Part shown: one piece after another, positions 1 through 7,780 of the stretch | How the letters are laid out: the number at the start of each line of letters is the position of its first letter | How positions within the stretch are numbered: position 1 is the first letter of the stretch | NCBI GenBank assembly: GCA_013044365.1 | Contig: JABEUP010000059.1 | Coordinates: 1 to 13,028, forward strand | Direction of reading: 5' to 3' | DNA from: Acidimicrobiaceae bacterium | GTDB taxonomy: Bacteria > Actinomycetota > Acidimicrobiia > Acidimicrobiales > Acidimicrobiaceae | Length of the DNA: 13,028 bases | Made by a program: the position numbers and the translations under genes | Notes under the pieces: generated by a model | Database searches by the model: none | The model's input: the letters and a program-made list of their open reading frames with translations, nothing else | What the model was told of the DNA's origin: nothing

Positions 1-1007
1 AATACGTTGGTGACCCAGTCCGTCAATCCAAATAACTGAAGACCGGTCGTACCCACAGCCAAAAGCAGCACCGCGACAAAGGTTCCAACAGGATTAAAGC
101 GGCCAGGCTTTATCGTCGCAGCACCTAAGAACGTGGCGGCATATGCAGGAAGAAGATAGGGGTCGCCCGTACCCGTCTGCGCTGCGCCAGTCTGACCTAA
201 AAGTATGAAGCCAGAAAACCAGGCGCCGATCGCCGAGACAAAAAGAGAGGTCGTCCGAATACGATTTACCCTGATTCCTGCCAACCGGGCTGCTTCCCTG
301 CCTTCGCCGGTAAAATACAGAAACCTGCCGCTTTGCATATGGTGAAGGACATACCAGATCACGACACCAATGATTATGGCATACCAAAAGGGTAGGCCGA
401 TACCTAGAAATCTCTTTTGCATTATTCGCAAGATGCTGCCGGGAATGTTTCCGATCGTGGAGGAATTCGAAATTGCCTGCGATAAACCGTCAAGGATCGT
501 TCCCATTGCAAGGGTGGTAATTAGTCCGTTTACCTGGATCCTTACGATCAGATAACTGTTAATTGCGGCAACACCCAAAATTACTACCAGTGAAATAAGC
601 AGAGAGATCGGAACGGAAATTCCCTTTATTGCGGAAAGGTACGCGATAAGTACGCTGCTGAACCCCAGCACCCCACCCACCGACAGATCGATCTCCCCGG
701 CGCCCAAAGCCACCGTCAGAGTCAATGCAAGAGCAAATAGTGCCGCCTGACCAGTAAGTATTGTTTTCAGATCACTTAGAGCCAGGAACGTCTTCGGCCT
801 AAGAATCCCGAAAACAATTATCGTAACCACCAGAGCCAGGACTACCGTGTAGTGTCGAAAAAACTCTTTGGGATTTGAAAGTGCAATGCTGCGGAAAGTG
901 GGAACGGTACCGCTGAACTCGTTATCAACACTCCCCCCCAGGCTGACTGCCGAATTTCTTTCAGACTTTCTGCGCTCTTTCCCGCTGCCTTTATTCAAAG
1001 AGATCAC
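1..1007 (-). CDS. ABC transporter permease, ribose/RbsC type (3' end beyond window)
   Basis: Inner-membrane permease subunit of a sugar-type ABC importer (BPD_transp_2 family, as in RbsC). The reading frame is open from GTG at 1007 to the window edge (335 codons), so the C-terminus is missing. After a polar N-terminal stretch of about 40 residues the protein is a series of hydrophobic segments. The family signature is visible: residues 237-244 read REAARLAG, followed by IRVNRIR, which is the cytoplasmic loop that contacts the ATPase in RbsC-type permeases. The segment AALFALALTLTVALGAGEID followed by LSVGG is also typical. An in-frame TAA lies four codons before GTG 1007, so this is the first possible start; a GAGGGG ribosome site lies about 13 bases upstream, rather far. 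The ATPase and binding protein are not in the window and may lie to the left. The substrate cannot be read from the sequence; ribose or another sugar is only the family norm. Confidence 0.9.
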   Translation of the reverse strand, partial: MISLNKGSGKERRKSERNSAVSLGGSVDNEFSGTVPTFRSIALSNPKEFFRHYTVVLALVVTIIVFGILRPKTFLALSDLKTILTGQAALFALALTLTVALGAGEIDLSVGGVLGFSSVLIAYLSAIKGISVPISLLISLVVILGVAAINSYLIVRIQVNGLITTLAMGTILDGLSQAISNSSTIGNIPGSILRIMQKRFLGIGLPFWYAIIIGVVIWYVLHHMQSGRFLYFTGEGREAARLAGIRVNRIRTTSLFVSAIGAWFSGFILLGQTGAAQTGTGDPYLLPAYAATFLGAATIKPGRFNPVGTFVAVLLLAVGTTGLQLFGLTDWVTNV

Positions 1008-1088
1008 TTGAAATTATTTTCCCCTCTTATCAACCAACCCAAATCCCGGTCCCGCCAAATAACCCGCCCGTTTCCGCGACGGATCCAG

Positions 1089-1118
1089 ATTAAACTCAAA
1101 GTTTCCCCTGACTCACAA
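1089..1118 (-). promoter_or_regulatory. Possible promoter of the ABC permease gene
   Basis: On the minus strand TTGTGA (1113-1118, 4/6 to the -35 consensus) is followed after 18 bases by TTTAAT (1089-1094, 5/6 to the -10 consensus). Transcription would start near 1082, giving a leader of about 75 bases before the GTG at 1007. This is a pattern match only; chance matches of this quality are common. Confidence 0.3.
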
Positions 1119-1216
1119 TATCGCAGATAGGTGGCACAGTTTACGGCAGTAAAAAATGATTAGCTGAATCCCAAAAACCCACATTGATTTATTAATTACC
1201 GATACAAGCCCGCCGC

Positions 1217-1247
1217 GGATAATCGGGAATTATCCCACAATAATTCC
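1217..1247. repeat. Two overlapping, mutually exclusive inverted repeats
   Basis: GGATAAT (1217-1223) pairs with ATTATCC (1229-1235) across a 5-base loop. GGAATTAT (1226-1233) pairs with ATAATTCC (1240-1247) across a 6-base loop. Both are perfect, and they share the bases 1226-1235, so only one hairpin can form at a time. The site lies between the tRNA-Val gene and the permease promoter region, both on the minus strand. No T-run follows on either strand, so it is not a standard intrinsic terminator. It may be a repressor operator or an RNA structure. Confidence 0.6.
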
Positions 1248-1319
1248 AACTATCTCCACCCCCGCAGACCGGATGACTTCACGTCCATCAGAAACACTCT
1301 GTACTCAAATTTCTTACCG

Positions 1320-1393
1320 TGGGCGCTAGAGGACTTGAACCTCCGACCTCAGCCGTGTGAAGGCTGCGCTCTAACCAACTGAGCTAAGCGCCC
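1320..1393 (-). tRNA. tRNA-Val, anticodon CAC
   Basis: The minus strand folds as a complete cloverleaf. The acceptor stem GGGCGCT pairs with AGCGCCC (7 bp) and the discriminator is A. The D-arm contains GCTCAGTTGGTTAGAGC. The anticodon stem CAGCC/GGCTG encloses the loop TTCACAC, giving anticodon CAC, which reads the valine codon GUG. The T-arm is GGAGG-TTCAAGT-CCTCT. The 3' CCA is not encoded (ACGG follows), so it must be added by the CCA-adding enzyme. No tRNA neighbours are present. Confidence 0.96.
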
Positions 1394-2071
1394 AACGTCA
1401 TTACACATTAGCGCTGCACAGTAATATCCCAAACTTGTAGCGTAAATTTCTCCCCTACGGTATGGAATTATTGTTGGCCAGAAACTCATTTACCCTAGAT
1501 GACCTCCGTTACTGATTCCCATCCTCCGCGCTAGTCCGATTCTGTCGATACAAACCTATACCCATCCTCTAACTCACACAAAACCCACAGATGGTTCGAA
1601 CCAACCTGCTCCCACCCAACGCTGCATATCATCATGCCATCGATAGCAGGTAAAATCGCTATGCTCGCCAGAATTGATTATCAGCTCGCAAGCAAAAACT
1701 ACTGATACATGCTGAGAAATGATTGCCTACCGGCGCCAGTCTTCCAATGATCCCAGGCCTGTCCCAAAATCCCGACAGGCACTTGGCGCCGTACTCCACT
1801 GCAAACGGATCAGCGTCCCCCAACTTTGCAGGCTGATCAAATTGCAGCTTTGCAAACCGATCTTTTAGTCGACACCGGGGCAAAGTGGCACATCCGCTTT
1901 TAGAGCAATGATCAGGTCCAATGACTCTCCGTAGAAACAAGTCTATTGATTGGCGATGTTTGTCGAACGTCACTCGCAAAGCCGTGATGCTGCGATACTG
2001 GATTAATGCCTAAAAATCGCCACATTCAAATCTGGCCAAGCCAGCATTGTTTCCCTTTTATGTCCTAAACT
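1394..2071. other. Intergenic region, about 680 bases, no gene recognised
   Basis: I find no open frame with a credible product, no recognisable structured RNA and no mobile-element remnant here. The part next to 1393 should hold the tRNA-Val promoter, but I see only weak matches on the minus strand. Two small symmetric sites stand out: a perfect 12-base palindrome TGGTTCGAACCA (1592-1603), and an inverted repeat GCCTGTC (1757-1763) with GACAGGC (1774-1780) around a 10-base loop. The latter has no adjacent T-run. The right end should carry the promoter of the membrane protein gene starting at 2072. Confidence 0.5.
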
Positions 2072-2536
2072 ATGAGGCCAATGACTCGCCTTACGCAAAA
2101 AGAAAAACTATACGGCATCGTTGTAGCCGTTTATGGTCTGCTCGCTCTAGCCGTGCTTCTGGTACCGCATTTCGGCGATCCGGTAGCTAAAGGATCGCTC
2201 TCACCTTTTATTGAATGGCTTGTTGGAACACTAACAATTCTTCTGGGCATTGGGTTGATACTGAGTGGGATTCGAATCGCAGCAGGTCTCGAAATTGCTG
2301 CTGCAGCGGTCTTTGGGCCATGGTCCACACATCTTTTGGTAGCGTTCCCGCTTGTAGTATGGGCAGGTTTTGTTTCTTTTAAACGCGGCGCGAGACTACC
2401 TCAGGGTGCGGCACGGACTACCGGATTTCGTAACCGTTCAGGCGCAAAATCCCCAATTGATGTAAATTCCACCCTGCGTAAGCCCCCAACCGCGTCGCGT
2501 CGCTATACCCCTCCAAAGCAGTCGAGAAAAAGATGA
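2072..2536 (+). CDS. Small membrane protein with basic C-terminal tail, unknown function
   Basis: A 154-residue protein that I do not recognise. Hydrophobic segments cover roughly residues 14-33 (GIVVAVYGLLALAVLLVPHF), 47-68 and 72-98, so three or four membrane spans. Residues from about 99 to the end form a polar tail rich in Arg, Lys, Pro and Ser, ending PPKQSRKR, probably disordered. With positives after the last span the tail is likely cytoplasmic. No ribosome site precedes the ATG at 2072; a second in-frame ATG at 2081 has GAGG only three to four bases upstream, so neither start is well supported and the message could be nearly leaderless. It lies 87 bases before the lipid cluster on the same strand and may be co-transcribed with it. 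The coherent hydrophobic pattern favours a real gene. Confidence 0.65.
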   Translation: MRPMTRLTQKEKLYGIVVAVYGLLALAVLLVPHFGDPVAKGSLSPFIEWLVGTLTILLGIGLILSGIRIAAGLEIAAAAVFGPWSTHLLVAFPLVVWAGFVSFKRGARLPQGAARTTGFRNRSGAKSPIDVNSTLRKPPTASRRYTPPKQSRKR

Positions 2537-2612
2537 ATTGCTACCATTGCAAGGGGCTTGTGTATTCGTCGGGACCGGGATTCGAATGTAACCTTGTCAG
2601 CGAATTCAATTC

Positions 2613-2618
2613 AAGGAG
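2613..2618 (+). promoter_or_regulatory. Ribosome binding site fixing the TTG start of the acyl reductase gene
   Basis: AAGGAG lies 5 bases before TTG at 2624. The TTG puts the Rossmann glycine motif 14 residues from the N-terminus, normal for this family. The frame stays open upstream to TTG 2558, but that codon has no correctly spaced site. Confidence 0.8.
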
Positions 2619-2623
2619 ACAAT

Positions 2624-4954
2624 TTGATCGTCGATAGACTCACCGGCAAGGCAGTCTTTATAACCGGATCCACTGGATTCCTTGGTACTGCACTGGTTGA
2701 AAAACTATTGAGGACTATTCCAGGCTGCCAATTGTATCTTCTGATCCGGCCCGGCAGGACAACCAATGCTGAAAATCGGGTACAAAAAGAGTTACTCAAA
2801 AACGACTGCTTTGATCTTCTCCGGGAACAATTCAAAGACCGATTCGACGAAGAAATCAGCGCGAGAATTCATCCGGTAAGCGGCGACGTGGTATCAGACG
2901 GATTGAACCTCCATCCGTCGGACAGGAAACTTCTTTCTGAATGTGACATTATTATCCACTCAGCCGCATCAGTGAGCTTCGACTCTCCCCTTGACCAGGC
3001 TATCGAAGTAAATCTTTGCGGACCGCGAAGAGTTGCCGAAGCCGTAATCGATGCCCGAAATGAGTTCGGCATTACCAAGCCCGTTCATCTCATAGCAATA
3101 TCCACGGCCTATGTGGCTGGGCGCAGGCGCGGTCTTTCGCCAGAGCTTCCGTTGAGCGATACGCCTTTTTCCATCGAACTCGATTGGCGTTCCGAAGTAA
3201 AAGCGGCGCGCAGCCTTAGAGCGGATATCGAGCTGAAGAGCCGCGATCCCAAGACACTCGAAATCTTTCGAAAGAAAGCCGCTAACGAACTTGGCGCCGC
3301 CGGGGTACCACTGCTCGTTGTCAAACAGGAGAAGCTGCGAATCCAATGGATCCATGATGAAATGGTGCGGGCTGGAATTGCAAGAGCCACCTCAGTTGGT
3401 TGGCCGGATGCGTATGCATACACCAAAGCACTTGGTGAGAAAGCTCTGCTCGAAAAACAGGACCAAATACCGCTTACGATCGTCCGGCCTTCAATTATCG
3501 AATCGGCAATGCTTGAGCCAAGGCCTGGATGGATCAGGGGCTTTCGTATGGCTGAACCAATCATCATTTCTTACGCCCGGGGATTGCTCAAAGAGTTTCC
3601 AGGAGTTCCAGAAGGCGTGATAGATGTGATTCCGGTGGATATGGTTGCAGCAGCCATCGTCGCCGTCGCCGCCAAAGGACCGCGCAGCTCCTCCCCGGAA
3701 ATATTCCAGGTCGCCTCGGGTTCAAGAAATCCCCTAAAATATGCGACTCTGGTAAACCACGTCCGGACATGGTTTCAAGAACATCCGCTTTACGACTCGG
3801 ATGGGCAACCAATCATGATTCCGGACTGGTCTTTCCCGGGCAGGGGAAGAGTGCAGGCGCAGCTGGAGAAAACCTCAAAGTTCCTCCAGGCGCTGGAGCA
3901 GGCTACCGGTATGCTTCCCATCAGGGGCGAGCAGGCTAGCTTCATAGTTGATATAGAGAAAAAGCGGCAGGCTGTCGATAATGCCCTAGGATACGTCGAG
4001 CTTTACGGAACATATGCCGAGACTGATGCGATCTTCCAAGTCGATAATCTTCTAAGCCTTTACCAATCTCTTGACGAGCAGGAAAAATCACATTTTGCTT
4101 TCGATCCGGCACTGATTCATTGGGAGACTTTCATCCGTGAGATTCATCTGCCGTCAGTAGTGCAGCATGCAAGAGTCAAGACGACCCCTTCCAAGCGGCC
4201 GGCAAATTCACGCGTTGACAGAAATTTGAACCTCATCCTTTCAAAAGAAAGACATCTGGCAGTATTCGACCTTGAGAATACCATCATCTCCTCAAACGTG
4301 GTGGATACCTATGCCTGGTTGGCCAGTCGGAGACTTCCCAGGTTCAAAAAGGCCCTGTTTGCAATGGATCTGGCTCTTCAAGGACCTTCTTTGCTTGCGC
4401 TTGATCGCAAAGATCGAGGTGATTTCCTTAGAGCTTTCTACCGAAAGTATGAAGGCGCACGCCCGCAAAGGCTTGAAAAAGACAGCCAGGAATTCTTTAA
4501 TGCCTACCTACTTAAGAAGTCCTTCCCTGCGGCGATAGAAAGAGTAAGGCGCCATAGAAGCCTTGGGCACAAGACCCTCCTCATAACCGGAGCTCTGGAC
4601 TTTGTGCTCGAACCGCTAAAACCTCTCTTCGACGATATTATCTGCGCTGAGCTTGAAATTGGGGATAACGGGCTTTATAAAGGCCGCTCGCTAGCGGTTC
4701 CCCCCACCGGGGAAGCCAGGGCATCTATTTTGGCAAGTTATGCCGCAGAAAACTCCCTAAAACTCTCCGAGTCCGTCGCCTATGCCGATTCGACGTCTGA
4801 CCTTCCAATGCTAGAGGCGGTTGGTTACCCGGTTTGCGTCAATCCCGAACCAAAATTGGCCACAATCGCACGCAAACGAGGGTGGCACATCGAACAATGG
4901 GACAAGGCCAAAGGACTTCCACCCATTTATCTACCAATTGGGAGATCAATGTGA
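2624..4954 (+). CDS. Fatty acyl reductase (FAR/SDR) fused to HAD-IB phosphatase-like domain
   Basis: A 776-residue two-enzyme fusion. Residues about 5-380 form an extended short-chain dehydrogenase domain of the fatty acyl-CoA reductase family (NAD_binding_4, 'male sterility'): the NAD(P) motif TGSTGFLG is at 14-21 and the catalytic YxxxK is Y264-K268 (YAYTK). Family members reduce acyl-CoA or acyl-ACP with NADPH to the aldehyde or alcohol. Residues about 400-520 match the C-terminal part of such reductases, including YVELYGTYAETDAIF and FAFDPALIHWETF. Residues about 540-740 form a HAD-IB (SerB-like) domain: motif I is DLENT (549-553), motif II contains T655 (ITGA), and motif IV is intact (ADSTSDLPML). 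Motif I normally reads DxDxT, so the acid/base Asp is Glu551. The motif III Lys appears to be Arg (TGEAR). Start is TTG 2624. The stop overlaps the next gene by 4 bases (GTGA). The substrate is inferred to be a long acyl thioester; aldehyde versus alcohol product is not decidable. Confidence 0.88.
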   Translation: MIVDRLTGKAVFITGSTGFLGTALVEKLLRTIPGCQLYLLIRPGRTTNAENRVQKELLKNDCFDLLREQFKDRFDEEISARIHPVSGDVVSDGLNLHPSDRKLLSECDIIIHSAASVSFDSPLDQAIEVNLCGPRRVAEAVIDARNEFGITKPVHLIAISTAYVAGRRRGLSPELPLSDTPFSIELDWRSEVKAARSLRADIELKSRDPKTLEIFRKKAANELGAAGVPLLVVKQEKLRIQWIHDEMVRAGIARATSVGWPDAYAYTKALGEKALLEKQDQIPLTIVRPSIIESAMLEPRPGWIRGFRMAEPIIISYARGLLKEFPGVPEGVIDVIPVDMVAAAIVAVAAKGPRSSSPEIFQVASGSRNPLKYATLVNHVRTWFQEHPLYDSDGQPIMIPDWSFPGRGRVQAQLEKTSKFLQALEQATGMLPIRGEQASFIVDIEKKRQAVDNALGYVELYGTYAETDAIFQVDNLLSLYQSLDEQEKSHFAFDPALIHWETFIREIHLPSVVQHARVKTTPSKRPANSRVDRNLNLILSKERHLAVFDLENTIISSNVVDTYAWLASRRLPRFKKALFAMDLALQGPSLLALDRKDRGDFLRAFYRKYEGARPQRLEKDSQEFFNAYLLKKSFPAAIERVRRHRSLGHKTLLITGALDFVLEPLKPLFDDIICAELEIGDNGLYKGRSLAVPPTGEARASILASYAAENSLKLSESVAYADSTSDLPMLEAVGYPVCVNPEPKLATIARKRGWHIEQWDKAKGLPPIYLPIGRSM

Positions 4955-6159
4955 AAGCCATTGTCTACGAGAGAAATGTGGCCAGGTTTGCAGCCACCAA
5001 GCTAATTGGAATGGTTGCAAATCCGAAAATTGCCTTATCACCTTTGCGACTTGTAGAAATTGATCCTCCGGAACTTCCCGGCGATGATTGGGTACGATTT
5101 TACCCACGGCTCTCCGGAATTTGCGGATCTGATTTAGCAACGGTCACTTCAAATTCCTCACGTTACCTGGAGGATTTCGTTTCATTTCCCTTTGTCATGG
5201 GTCATGAAGTGGTTGGAGAATATCTGGACGGAAATGGATCGATGAGGCGGGCGGTTATCATTCCTTCCTTGTCGTGCGAAGTAAGGGGCACGACTCCTAA
5301 ATGCCGATTCTGCAATAACGGCCAACCTCAGCGATGCCAGTCGCTTCATATCGGATCAATCAGCGCTGGCCTGCAAACGGGATTCTGCAAAGAGACTTCG
5401 GGGGGGTGGTCACAGGAACTGGTGGCACACAGATCCCAGCTGCATGATATTCCCTCCACCATGAGTGACGAGGATGCGGTGCTGCTCGAGCCATTCTCCT
5501 GTGCTGTCCATGCCGCAATGTCGATAGGCGGTAATCTGAATACTCAGATCGCGGTAATCGGATCAGGAACGCTTGGCCTTTTGACGATTGCGGCACTCAA
5601 AGCTATTCATCCAAATGCCGAGATATTCGCTACTGCAAAATACGAACATCAAAAACGGTTGGCAATTCAATTTGGTGCCACAGCGCTCAGCCACACGGGC
5701 AATCTCTACCGACATGCCCGTACTATTCGCAGTGCCCAGATGATCGCTCCCGACAAGCCTACCGACGGCTTCGGAATAGTATTCGATGCGGTGGGATCGG
5801 CATTATCCATCGAACAGGCACTTAAGGTCTCAGCTCCCGGAGCGGATGTTATTCTCATTGGTATGCCAAAAGAGTCAAGGATCGACTTAACGCCCCTGTG
5901 GATGAAAGAAATCTCCATCAAAGGTAGCTATGCCTATGGAACTGAGATAGTTGAAGGTGAGAAGATTTCCACCTTTGAACTGGCGGTCCGGCTTGCTAAG
6001 AATATCGAATTGTCGAAATTGCTGAGCGCCACGTATCGCCTTGAGGACTACGAAATGGCAGTCGGACACGCTTTGAACGCGGGAGAACGAGGGTCAGTGA
6101 AGATCGCCTTCGACATGCGCAAACCACGCAAGAGAGAAAGTTGGAGTCAGCAAAGATGA
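4951..6159 (+). CDS. Zinc-dependent alcohol dehydrogenase, MDR family
   Basis: A 402-residue medium-chain dehydrogenase/reductase, cytosolic, interconverting an alcohol and an aldehyde or ketone with NAD(P). The catalytic zinc site shows C58 in GICGSD, H85-E86 in GHE, and a third ligand likely at E180 or C184 (LLEPFSC). The structural zinc cysteines are C109, C118, C121 and C129. The last three follow the usual CxxC-x7-C, but the first interval is 8 residues instead of 2, an unusual lengthening. The Rossmann motif is GSGTLG at 204-209. The start is GTG 4951, overlapping the previous stop (GTGA) with GGGAG six bases upstream; the frame is open further upstream only as overlap with the reductase gene. 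Its place between an acyl reductase and a LarA-like gene suggests it acts on the product of the reductase or on a lipid intermediate. The exact substrate is unknown; sequence alone does not separate alcohol from polyol dehydrogenase. Confidence 0.88.
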   Translation: MKAIVYERNVARFAATKLIGMVANPKIALSPLRLVEIDPPELPGDDWVRFYPRLSGICGSDLATVTSNSSRYLEDFVSFPFVMGHEVVGEYLDGNGSMRRAVIIPSLSCEVRGTTPKCRFCNNGQPQRCQSLHIGSISAGLQTGFCKETSGGWSQELVAHRSQLHDIPSTMSDEDAVLLEPFSCAVHAAMSIGGNLNTQIAVIGSGTLGLLTIAALKAIHPNAEIFATAKYEHQKRLAIQFGATALSHTGNLYRHARTIRSAQMIAPDKPTDGFGIVFDAVGSALSIEQALKVSAPGADVILIGMPKESRIDLTPLWMKEISIKGSYAYGTEIVEGEKISTFELAVRLAKNIELSKLLSATYRLEDYEMAVGHALNAGERGSVKIAFDMRKPRKRESWSQQR

Positions 6160-7745
6160 GCCCACGGCCTGGATTCATTCTGGATGTAGATAAATCCACA
6201 CCACCAGTGCTGTTTTGGCATGGTGAAGGTTTCAGAATGGAAAAGCTTCCAACCGGATCGCGCGTAGTCTACCCACCTGAGGCACTTCCACCGCTAAAGG
6301 ATCCGCTTGGTGCCATTGTCAATGCCCTGGAAAATCCGGTCGGTGAATCTGACCCTCTTTCCAGCCTGCTCTTTGCCGATATGCGGTTGACTATTGCCTT
6401 TGATGACCTGTCATTACCACTTCCTTCGATGGAGTCCCCGGATATACGTCAACTGGTAATTGAACAGATCCTAGACCTGGCCGCTTCCAAAGGCGTGGAT
6501 GACGTGGTCTTAGTCGCCGCACTTGCACTTCACCGGCGCATGACGGAATCCGAGCTTCGTCACATTCTAGGAGATCGGATTTACGACTCATTTGCCAAAA
6601 TGGGCAGGCTGACTCAACACGATGCTGAAGATCCATCCAATATGATCCATCTCGGACTCACGGACAAAGGTGAAGACGTAGAGATCAACAAACGGGCCGC
6701 GACATCAGATTTACTCATCTATGTCAATGTCAACCTTGTTTCTATGGACGGTGGACACAAAAGTGTGGCCACGGGCTTGGCATCCTACAAGAGCCTGCGT
6801 CATCACCACAATGTGAAAACAATGGTGCACTCTAAATCCTTCATGGATCGCGACAAGTCACAGCTGCACTCCTCAAACTGGAGGATGGGCAGGCTCATAA
6901 AAGAGGCCGGCGTAAAGATATTCCAGATTGAGACAACGCTAAATACAAATACATTTCCAGAATCATTCTCTTTCTTGCAAAAGCGTGAGTGGGAATGGAA
7001 TTTGCGTGATCGTGCAAGCTTCGTCGGCGCATCCACCGCCTTGCAGAAATCGCCACCGTGGCTGAGTCGGAAAGTGCTGCACACAATTAGATCGCCATAT
7101 CAACTCACCGGCATAACGGCTGGCGAAGTTGAAGCAGTCCATGACATCACTATCCAAAATGTATATAAACAGCAGCTGGTTGAGGTGCATGGTCAGACGG
7201 ACATTCTTACGATGGGACTGCCCTATATCGGGCCATACAACGTGAATTCTATTATGAACCCGATATTGGTATATTGCCTTGGACTGGGATATTTCTTCAA
7301 CATGTACCGGGGAATGCCCTTGGTCCGCAAGGGAGGTGTGCTTATCCTGAGTCATCCAACGCGACGAGAGTTTGACCCAACCTTCCACCCGAGCTATATC
7401 GATTTTTATGACAATGTACTGGCGGACACCACCGACCCGCTGGAAATTGAAAGTAAATACGAAAATTCTTTCGCGACTGATCCCTGGTATATTCATCTTT
7501 ACCGCACAGGACATGCTTACCATGGGGTCCATCCCTTCTATATGTGGTATTGGGGAGCTCATGCCCTGGATCACCTTGGCGGGGTAATAATTCTGGGGGG
7601 CGACCCCAAGACCGTGCACCGCCTCGGATTTATGAGCGCGTCCACTATGCCAGACGCGCTGGAGATGGCTCAAAGCGTGGTTGGTCCGGATCCTTCCCTT
7701 ACCCATCTGCACTCCCCTCCTCTACTAATGGCAGATGTCAAATAG
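6156..7745 (+). CDS. LarA-like protein (DUF2088, nickel-pincer family)
   Basis: A 529-residue protein of the lactate racemase LarA family, longer than typical LarA (about 420-430). LarA uses a nickel-pincer nucleotide to move a hydride at C2 of a 2-hydroxy acid. With a constant offset of 18 against Lactiplantibacillus plantarum LarA, H108 corresponds to H126 (LALHRRMTE), K184 to K202 (GGHKSV) and H200 to H218 (LRHHHN). These are a catalytic base, the lysine that holds the cofactor, and the nickel ligand. The position of the second catalytic base, H174, is V192 (YVNVNL). The N-terminal DUF2088 signature, DxTRPTP-like in LarA, reads DDLSLPLP from residue 83. The start ATG 6156 overlaps the dehydrogenase stop (ATGA), with GGAG nine bases upstream; TTG 6141 is an alternative. 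The cofactor genes larB, larC and larE are not in the window. The reaction is unknown; simple lactate racemisation is unlikely given the context and the substitution. Confidence 0.85.
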   Translation: MSPRPGFILDVDKSTPPVLFWHGEGFRMEKLPTGSRVVYPPEALPPLKDPLGAIVNALENPVGESDPLSSLLFADMRLTIAFDDLSLPLPSMESPDIRQLVIEQILDLAASKGVDDVVLVAALALHRRMTESELRHILGDRIYDSFAKMGRLTQHDAEDPSNMIHLGLTDKGEDVEINKRAATSDLLIYVNVNLVSMDGGHKSVATGLASYKSLRHHHNVKTMVHSKSFMDRDKSQLHSSNWRMGRLIKEAGVKIFQIETTLNTNTFPESFSFLQKREWEWNLRDRASFVGASTALQKSPPWLSRKVLHTIRSPYQLTGITAGEVEAVHDITIQNVYKQQLVEVHGQTDILTMGLPYIGPYNVNSIMNPILVYCLGLGYFFNMYRGMPLVRKGGVLILSHPTRREFDPTFHPSYIDFYDNVLADTTDPLEIESKYENSFATDPWYIHLYRTGHAYHGVHPFYMWYWGAHALDHLGGVIILGGDPKTVHRLGFMSASTMPDALEMAQSVVGPDPSLTHLHSPPLLMADVK

Positions 7746-7771
7746 CAAGAGCGGTCACCCGTTGTTTAGTG

Positions 7772-7775
7772 AGGA
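7772..7775 (+). promoter_or_regulatory. Ribosome binding site supporting a TTG start of the acyltransferase
   Basis: AGGA, within GAGGAAG, lies 5 bases before TTG at 7781. The nearby in-frame GTG at 7769 has no such site. This places the start after the LarA-like stop codon at 7745 instead of deep inside that gene. Confidence 0.65.
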
Positions 7776-7780
7776 AGATC

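Noticed and set aside
94..555. Open frames of 97 codons (minus) and 61 codons (plus) within the permease region
   Set aside because: Both lie in other frames of the permease gene, whose own frame is open and carries the RbsC signature.
1757..1780. Inverted repeat of 7 bp with a 10-base loop as a terminator
   Set aside because: No T-run on either strand and no gene ending nearby.
1659..1979. Minus-strand open frame of 106 codons in the gap before the membrane protein
   Set aside because: Its composition is unlike the neighbouring proteins, it has many scattered Cys and Trp, and it shows no domain pattern. Probably a chance frame.
2538..2566. Possible promoter TTGCTA, 17 bases, TGTATT before the acyl reductase gene
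   Set aside because: Only 4/6 at both boxes; not distinguishable from chance, and the operon may start further upstream.
4834..4950. Longer N-terminus for the alcohol dehydrogenase
   Set aside because: It overlaps the reductase C-terminus for 117 bases; the GTG at 4951 has a correct ribosome site and begins VKAIVYE, the usual start of this family.
6963..7712. Minus-strand open frame of 249 codons
   Set aside because: Fully antisense to the LarA-like gene, with no recognisable domain; the plus-strand frame has clear family motifs.
7544..7780. Upstream extension of the acyltransferase frame
   Set aside because: It lies mostly inside the LarA-like gene, encodes low-complexity Gly/Ser/Arg-rich sequence, and the ribosome site favours TTG 7781.
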